This document shows, in pieces, positions 58,569 to 64,000 of a stretch of DNA of 64,000 nt. Within the stretch, counting starts at the first letter, position 1; every line of letters begins with the position of its first letter. The position numbers were made by a program, and so were the translations under genes. This DNA is from Colwellia psychrerythraea. Lineage in GTDB: Bacteria > Pseudomonadota > Gammaproteobacteria > Enterobacterales > Alteromonadaceae. Location of the stretch: positions 62,001-126,000 of the forward strand of contig MAAF01000040.1 of assembly GCA_002163005.1 (NCBI GenBank). The letters run 5' to 3'. A model generated the notes under the pieces. It had not been told where the DNA came from and searched no databases. It was given only the letters and a program-made list of their open reading frames with translations.

Positions 58569-60746
58569 ATGACGATTTATTTGGGTGTTAACATGCCTTC
58601 TACACAATTAAAAAATCTCAAAATATGGCTTATCCTTAGCCTACTTTTAATGTTAACAACCTCCTTTTATTCTGTTGCTTTTAATACAACGACTCATGCC
58701 AATGTCACCGCAATTTCAGACGAAATAGCACAACTTTTTCCTAGTGCAACACGTGTAGGCCCTATCGATAAAAAAATTGCCGTAACCCCTGTTTATCAAC
58801 TGAATGAACTATTGGGATATGTTTTTGAATCTGATGATTTTGTCAATTTCATTGGTTTTTCTGGACAAACAATTAACCTGTTAATAGGTATTGATACCCA
58901 AGGCGTTTTTACCGGTTTAAAAATACTCAATCATAATGAACCGATTTTTTTGCACGGCTTAGGCGAACAGCCTATGTTTAAATTTATTAAACAATATCAA
59001 GGGCATTCAATTAAAGAGCGATTTATTGTTAACGCTCGCTCTAAATCGTCTGTTGATGCTACCTATATTGACGGCGTCACGCGCGCAACAATATCAGTAC
59101 TGGTAATCAACGACACCATTACAGCTTCAGCACTTAAAGTCGCACGTGAAAGACTCTCCGGCTTTGTTGCGCCATCACAAACCAGCATCAATCCTGACTA
59201 TTATCAAACACTCAATTTTGAAGAACTTATAAACAAAAATTTCATTAAACATTGGCAGCTTACCCGTGAGCAAGCAATCGCGTTGACCAAAACATCACCG
59301 ACAAATTTAGTGGATGAAATTAACCAAGTTACTGAAGAGGGAGATGAGTTTATCGACTTGTATTTTGCCTTCGTCAATATCCCTATCATTGGTAAAAATT
59401 TATTAGGTGAACAAGAATACCAGCGTTTGCTCGATAGTTTAAAACCCGGCGAACACGCGTTAATGATGTTTAGTGACGGTAAATATCATTTTGTTAGTGA
59501 AGACTTTACCCCACAAACAGTGCCTAATCGTTTAAGTGCACAGCAAGCGACTTTGCCTGTTGATATTCGTGATATCGACTTTTACAGCTTTTACGATCCT
59601 TCGTTTTCGCTCACCGTCCCCGACTTTAATGAAATTAAGGTTTTTAGAATAAAGTCTCAGTCGGGTTTTGAATTAAATAAAGAATTTTCTTTATCGTTAA
59701 TGCTGAGTTACAACAAGTCGTTCTTATCGAAGCAACAACACAGTTTTACTATCAATAACACCTTACCAGACAGTTTATTTATTCATAAAGAACCCGAAAT
59801 TAACCCTGAAGAAAATCGACCTTTGTGGCTAAAAATTTGGATAAGCCGTAGCACGGATATCATTATACTTGGCATTTACCTTATCTTTTTAGTTTGGCTA
59901 TTTATCAAACAAGAAACACTCGCCAAAAATGCTAGAACCACCCACAAAATACGCTTCGCCTCATTAACCTTTGTCATTATTTTTATAGGCTTTTATGCGC
60001 AAGGCCAATTATCAGTGGTCAATATTTACACCTTGTTCTTATCACTCTGGCAGGGTTTTAATATTGATGTATTCCTGCTTGATCCAATCATTTTTATTTT
60101 GTGGATCTTTGTCTTTATTAGTCTTTTTCTTTGGGGTAGAGGTTTGTTCTGTGGTTGGTTATGTCCTTTTGGCGCATTACAAGAATTTGCCGCGTTAGTG
60201 GCAAGTAAACTCAAAATAAAACAAATTAAAATAAAACCTCAACACCATAAGGCTGCGCAAAAAATAAAATATATCGTGCTAATTTTACTGGTTGGTAGTT
60301 CATTTTATTCACTTACCCTTGCAGAGCAGTTGGCTGAAATTGAACCCTTTAAAACCAGTATCACGCTCAATTTCGTTCGTTATTGGCCGTTTGTCTTGTA
60401 TGTAGTATTACTGCTTGCTCTTAGCTTAAAGATTCACAAAGTTTACTGTCGTTATTTGTGCCCGTTAGGTGCAGGACTTGCGGTTATTGGCCGATACCCT
60501 CTTTTCAAATGGCTAACACGCCGTCAAGAGTGTGGTACACCCTGTCAACTTTGTCGTAATAAAAAGTGTGGTATTGATGCCATCAATAAAGACGGTTCTA
60601 TTGACTATGGTGAGTGTATTCAATGCTTGGAATGCTTAGTTACCATCAAAGACCCAAAAGAGTGTGTCGTAGATAAGTATTCGAAAAAAAGAAAAGCAGT
60701 GGTCGTGGTAACACCGAACACTGATTTTATCAATAACCTCAGTTGA
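58569..60746 (+). CDS. NosR/NirI-like FMN-binding polyferredoxin membrane protein
   Basis: This 725-residue protein has a first membrane helix (about 15-35), a periplasmic FMN-binding domain (about 70-200; the covalent flavin site is in DGVTRATIS), further periplasmic sequence to about 420, about five membrane helices, two CxxxCP motifs (CGWLCPFG, CRYLCPLG) in cytoplasmic loops, and a C-terminal pair of 4Fe-4S sites (CGTPCQLCRNKKCG, CIQCLECLV). It is a NosR/NirI-like electron-transfer or regulatory protein. No nos or nir genes are present, so here it probably feeds or senses electrons for the alcohol system. ATG 58569 lacks a clear ribosome site; ATG 58593 is an alternative. Confidence 0.85.
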   Translation: MTIYLGVNMPSTQLKNLKIWLILSLLLMLTTSFYSVAFNTTTHANVTAISDEIAQLFPSATRVGPIDKKIAVTPVYQLNELLGYVFESDDFVNFIGFSGQTINLLIGIDTQGVFTGLKILNHNEPIFLHGLGEQPMFKFIKQYQGHSIKERFIVNARSKSSVDATYIDGVTRATISVLVINDTITASALKVARERLSGFVAPSQTSINPDYYQTLNFEELINKNFIKHWQLTREQAIALTKTSPTNLVDEINQVTEEGDEFIDLYFAFVNIPIIGKNLLGEQEYQRLLDSLKPGEHALMMFSDGKYHFVSEDFTPQTVPNRLSAQQATLPVDIRDIDFYSFYDPSFSLTVPDFNEIKVFRIKSQSGFELNKEFSLSLMLSYNKSFLSKQQHSFTINNTLPDSLFIHKEPEINPEENRPLWLKIWISRSTDIIILGIYLIFLVWLFIKQETLAKNARTTHKIRFASLTFVIIFIGFYAQGQLSVVNIYTLFLSLWQGFNIDVFLLDPIIFILWIFVFISLFLWGRGLFCGWLCPFGALQEFAALVASKLKIKQIKIKPQHHKAAQKIKYIVLILLVGSSFYSLTLAEQLAEIEPFKTSITLNFVRYWPFVLYVVLLLALSLKIHKVYCRYLCPLGAGLAVIGRYPLFKWLTRRQECGTPCQLCRNKKCGIDAINKDGSIDYGECIQCLECLVTIKDPKECVVDKYSKKRKAVVVVTPNTDFINNLS

Positions 60747-60969
60747 AGTCGATAAATGCTACTCGATAAAATTAAAGCTGCTACGAGCCTAACTAACGAT
60801 ATAAGTTGCCTAGAAATTAACACCTTAGAAGCAAAGTTAGCACATGCAAATTAGGGTAAATATGGTTACTCTATGTTTAACAAATTTTTCTTGTTCTAAG
60901 CTCGCTAATATAGCTATGAGTAGGGAATAAATTTAATCAAATTAGTATTAGGCTACCAAAGGGAATTAT

Positions 60970-62118
60970 ATGAGTACAATTAAAACAATTACCGCGGTCA
61001 GTAATGCGACTGATCCCTTCCTTGCAAGCCAAGAATTGTACCAACAACTTAATCAAGACAACATCTGCTTTGTGCTGTTTTATTGCTCCTCAACTTATGC
61101 GCTCGAAACACTTGCAAAAACGATGGAAGATACCTTCAAAGAAACTAAAATTGTTGGTTGTACTACGGCGGGAGAAGTAACACAGCAAGGTTACGAACAA
61201 CACTCTATTGTTGCCATAGGCTTTTCTAGTGACTACTTTGCCATCAGTGCTAAACTTATCGAGTCGATGGAAAAGTTCGATACTATCAATGCACAATCAA
61301 CAATCAATGAGTTAGTAGAAGATTGTCAGTCAAAAGATTTAACCGCAATTAAAAACAACAGTTTTTTACTCACCTTACTCGATGGCCTTTCCTCAAACGA
61401 AGAACAATTCCTAGTCACGTTAAACTCAGCAACTCGAGGCATCCCCCATTTTGGCGGCTCTGCTGGAGACGATATTAACTTAGCGAAAACGCATGTGTAT
61501 TATCAAGGTAATTTTTATCAAAATGCCGCTATTGTGATTATGGTAAACACCCTTTTATCTTTCGAGGTTTTTAACTGTCATCATATAGCACTGCCGACAG
61601 AAAAATTAGTGGTAACGGCGGCAGATGCTGATAGTAGAACGGTCTATGAATTGAATGCTGAGCCTGCTGCGCTTGAGTATGCAAAGTTATTAAATATGGA
61701 TTTAAAGGATTTAAGTCCTGAAGTTTTTTCCCTCAATCCGTTGGCAGTAAAAGTCGGTGGCCAATATTATATTCGTTCAATACAAAAAGTGAATGAAGCT
61801 GATTTAAGTCTAACATTCTACTGCGCGGTAGATGTTGGCATTGTGCTCACTGCGGTAGAAATGGGTGACATCTTTGATCCAGTAATTCAAAAATTAGATG
61901 AAATTTCACACCGTTACGGCAAACCTGAGCTAGTACTCGCTTGTGATTGCTTTTTAAGACGCTTAGAAATCGAACAAAAAGGCTTAGAGAATGAAGTACG
62001 AAAATTAAACAATAAGTACAACATTGCTGGATTTAATACCTATGGTGAACACATTAATGGCACGCATTTAAATCAAACCTTTACCGGTGTTTACATTGCT
62101 GGAGGCATTAATGAGTAA
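60970..62118 (+). CDS. FIST-domain sensory protein
   Basis: This 382-residue soluble protein has a FIST_N domain (about 25-225; TKIVGCTTAGEVTQQGYEQH, LLTLLDGLSSNEEQF, GGSAGDDINL) and a FIST_C domain (about 230-365; ending FNTYGEHINGTHLNQTFTGV). FIST domains are thought to sense small ligands. The gene overlaps the sensor-kinase gene by eight bases, the same pairing as next to ercS' in the Pseudomonas aeruginosa exa locus, so it probably supplies the input to that kinase. Confidence 0.9.
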   Translation: MSTIKTITAVSNATDPFLASQELYQQLNQDNICFVLFYCSSTYALETLAKTMEDTFKETKIVGCTTAGEVTQQGYEQHSIVAIGFSSDYFAISAKLIESMEKFDTINAQSTINELVEDCQSKDLTAIKNNSFLLTLLDGLSSNEEQFLVTLNSATRGIPHFGGSAGDDINLAKTHVYYQGNFYQNAAIVIMVNTLLSFEVFNCHHIALPTEKLVVTAADADSRTVYELNAEPAALEYAKLLNMDLKDLSPEVFSLNPLAVKVGGQYYIRSIQKVNEADLSLTFYCAVDVGIVLTAVEMGDIFDPVIQKLDEISHRYGKPELVLACDCFLRRLEIEQKGLENEVRKLNNKYNIAGFNTYGEHINGTHLNQTFTGVYIAGGINE

Positions 62119-64000
62119 CCAAACATTAGAAGAAGAGCTGGCTCAGTTAAAGATTAAAAATATCAAGTTAAAAAAAATTAACAATGCCTTAATGCAACGT
62201 GTAGAAGACAGCGGTGAAAATCAATATGCGCCTTATACCGCCTTTGAACATTCGGTACACTTAGCTGAACAAGTTAGAGAAAAAACGCAAACATTAAATG
62301 AAACACTGGCAAAACTTGAGCGCAGTAATCACGCATTAAAACAAGCAAATGCTAAAGCTAATCTGTTCAAACAACGTTTTATTGATGCAATAGAAAGTAT
62401 TTCAGAAGCCTTTGTTTTACTCGACAGCAAAGGTCGAATTATTTTACAAAACAGCAATTTCGCCAACTTTTGGCTCGACTCTGGTTTACCCATTACAGAA
62501 GGTGTCAATCTCAAAGACTTAAAAGATTTAGCCAAAACCCGCGGTATTATTCAACGAGCATCTCCAGGTGATGCGTTTGCCAGCCCCGTATATCAATTAT
62601 CAGATGGTCGATGGTTTCAATTAAACGAACACCAAACCAGCGAAGGTGGTTGGGTAATGCTCTATACCGACATTACCGCGGTAAAAACGGCAGAAAGTGC
62701 CCGTTATGAACGAGGCATGGCGCAAAAGTCGCTGTTACTACAAAACTTGATTGATAACATTTCTCAAGGTGTAGTGTTGATTAGCAGTCATAACAAAATC
62801 GAAGTATGGAATACGCGTTTTGCCCAGATCAGTCAATTATCCCCTCACCTGTTACGGGGCACGCCCACCACTGATAATATGCAACATTTAACGGAACTCG
62901 ATTTAGCACAAAAATCAAGTACCAATAACTATTCTTACACCCAAACATTGATTAACGGAACCGTATTAGAAATAAAAAGTCACCGACTTAAAAATGGAAA
63001 AACAATTAAAACCTATAGCGATATTACCGAACGTCATCGCTACGCAGAATCATTAAGAAAAAGTGAAAGTTGGTTACGATTAATCACAGATAACGTACCC
63101 GCAATGATCGCTTATGTTGGTAAGGATCTAAAGTATCAGTTTACCAATCAAGTGTACGTTGACTGGTACGGTTGGCCTCAGGGTGGCCTTAATGGCTTAG
63201 AGTTAGAACAAAGTCGTGTCCATTCAAATTTTACTAAAATAAGACGTTATGTTGACCGCGCGTTGAAAGGTGAAAGTGTTAGTTTTACCATTGATGAAAA
63301 AAACAAATTTGGTGAATCGAGCTATTTATTAAAATCTTATGTGCCTAATCGCGATGTTAACGGCGATGTACTTGGATTTTTCGTACTCATTCGTGATATT
63401 ACCGAACGAAGAAAGAATGCCCTAGCTCTGCAAAAAGCCCATGACCAGCTGGAAGTTAGGGTACAAGAGCGAACCTTTCAATTACAAAGTTTAAATGACA
63501 AGCTGCAAGTGGAAGTAGAAGATCGCCGTCAAGCGCAATCTAATCTAGTCAAAGCAAAAAGCGAAGCAGAGTTTGCTAACATTTCAAAAACAAAATTTCT
63601 TGCCGCCGTGAGTCATGATTTATTACAACCATTAAATGCAGCACAATTGTTTACCAGCTCATTAATGGAGCGCCCTTTAGCAGATAACACTAAAAATCAG
63701 CTTAACTCGGTCGCTAATTCATTAGACGATTTAGAGAATTTAATATCTACACTGGTTGATATTTCAAAACTTGATGCTGGCGTGGTCAAAGCCGATAAAA
63801 GCTCGTTTAAATTGTCAGAATTACTCAACAACCTAGTGAGTGAGTACCAACAAATCAGTGGTCAATTTCAAGTGGAATTACACTATGTCAGTAGCGATGT
63901 TGTGGTAAATAGCGACAGTGTACTACTTGCCCGCATATTGCGTAATTTCCTATCCAACGCCTTTAGATATACTAATAACGGCAAAGTGTTACTTGGCTGT
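62111..64000 (+). CDS. PAS sensor histidine kinase, ErcS'/NahK-like (3' end outside window)
   Basis: This frame opens at ATG 62111 (MSNQTLEEELAQLKIKNIKL) and stays open to the window end, so it is absent from the ORF track. It has an N-terminal coiled coil (to about 85), PAS domains (about 95-200, 210-310, 315-440), a second coiled coil and the phospho-acceptor region AVSHDLLQPLNAAQLF (about 500-515), then the start of the ATPase domain (LLARILRNFLSNAFRYTNNG). The SHDLLQPL H-box is typical of NahK and ErcS' kinases; the missing end should hold the rest of the ATPase and probably a receiver. With the FIST protein and the ErbR-like regulator it completes an exa-type circuit. Confidence 0.9.
   Translation, partial: MSNQTLEEELAQLKIKNIKLKKINNALMQRVEDSGENQYAPYTAFEHSVHLAEQVREKTQTLNETLAKLERSNHALKQANAKANLFKQRFIDAIESISEAFVLLDSKGRIILQNSNFANFWLDSGLPITEGVNLKDLKDLAKTRGIIQRASPGDAFASPVYQLSDGRWFQLNEHQTSEGGWVMLYTDITAVKTAESARYERGMAQKSLLLQNLIDNISQGVVLISSHNKIEVWNTRFAQISQLSPHLLRGTPTTDNMQHLTELDLAQKSSTNNYSYTQTLINGTVLEIKSHRLKNGKTIKTYSDITERHRYAESLRKSESWLRLITDNVPAMIAYVGKDLKYQFTNQVYVDWYGWPQGGLNGLELEQSRVHSNFTKIRRYVDRALKGESVSFTIDEKNKFGESSYLLKSYVPNRDVNGDVLGFFVLIRDITERRKNALALQKAHDQLEVRVQERTFQLQSLNDKLQVEVEDRRQAQSNLVKAKSEAEFANISKTKFLAAVSHDLLQPLNAAQLFTSSLMERPLADNTKNQLNSVANSLDDLENLISTLVDISKLDAGVVKADKSSFKLSELLNNLVSEYQQISGQFQVELHYVSSDVVVNSDSVLLARILRNFLSNAFRYTNNGKVLLGC

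Overview
The window looks like a chromosomal segment of a marine gammaproteobacterium close to Colwellia or another alteromonad. The evidence is the AT-rich DNA, the many TonB receptors, RND pumps and GGDEF/EAL proteins, a PEP-CTERM protein, and a small inverted-repeat element with degenerate relatives. This assignment rests on gene content and style only. I see no rRNA, tRNA, CRISPR array, prophage or intact insertion sequence.

Left part (1-17 kb): the start of an RND pump gene, a 315-bp MITE, phospholipase A1 (pldA), and a divalent-metal resistance operon (CDF transporter, Cys-rich secreted protein, CzcC, CzcB, CzcA). A divergent MerR regulator controls the operon, and its operator/promoter with the 19-bp spacer can be read directly. 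Next come a solitary TrpB, a four-gene operon of two DUF1538 membrane proteins with a PII-like and a CBS protein, a PAS-GGDEF protein, a CoA-binding protein and an enoyl-CoA hydratase-like protein.

Middle part (17-34 kb): a membrane-anchored LuxR-type protein faces a second RND operon (adaptor, CzcA/CusA-like pump, DUF3240, cytochrome b). A signalling block follows: a MerR-HTH/receiver fusion, a large hybrid kinase ending in hemerythrin, a REC-EAL protein, a NIT-domain chemoreceptor, a decayed MscS channel fragment and a PAS-GGDEF-EAL protein.

Right part (34-64 kb): a two-piece PQQ-alcohol oxidation island. One piece holds an ErbR/AgmR-type response regulator, a porin, a NitT/TauT-type ABC importer and two TonB receptors. 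The other holds the PQQ-associated ABC exporter-like set (permease, ATPase, beta-propeller, periplasmic binding protein), cytochrome c550 (PedF type), a MoxJ/XoxJ-like binding protein, a quinoprotein alcohol dehydrogenase, an ExaC-type aldehyde dehydrogenase, a NosR-like flavo-iron-sulfur membrane protein, a FIST protein and an ErcS'/NahK-like sensor kinase cut by the window end. The dehydrogenase has the extra Asp two residues after the catalytic Asp that marks lanthanide-dependent enzymes. The pieces are separated by an unrelated insert: a small membrane protein, a PEP-CTERM protein, and a subtilase behind a cyclic-di-GMP-I riboswitch.

The most interesting new signal is a 16-bp palindromic motif, TCATnCTnnAGnATGA. 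It lies upstream of both TonB receptor genes, the divergent cytochrome c/binding-protein pair, the alcohol dehydrogenase and the aldehyde dehydrogenase, with a weaker copy before the regulator gene. It ties both pieces into one predicted regulon and suggests that the TonB/ABC uptake genes serve lanthanide or PQQ acquisition for periplasmic alcohol oxidation.
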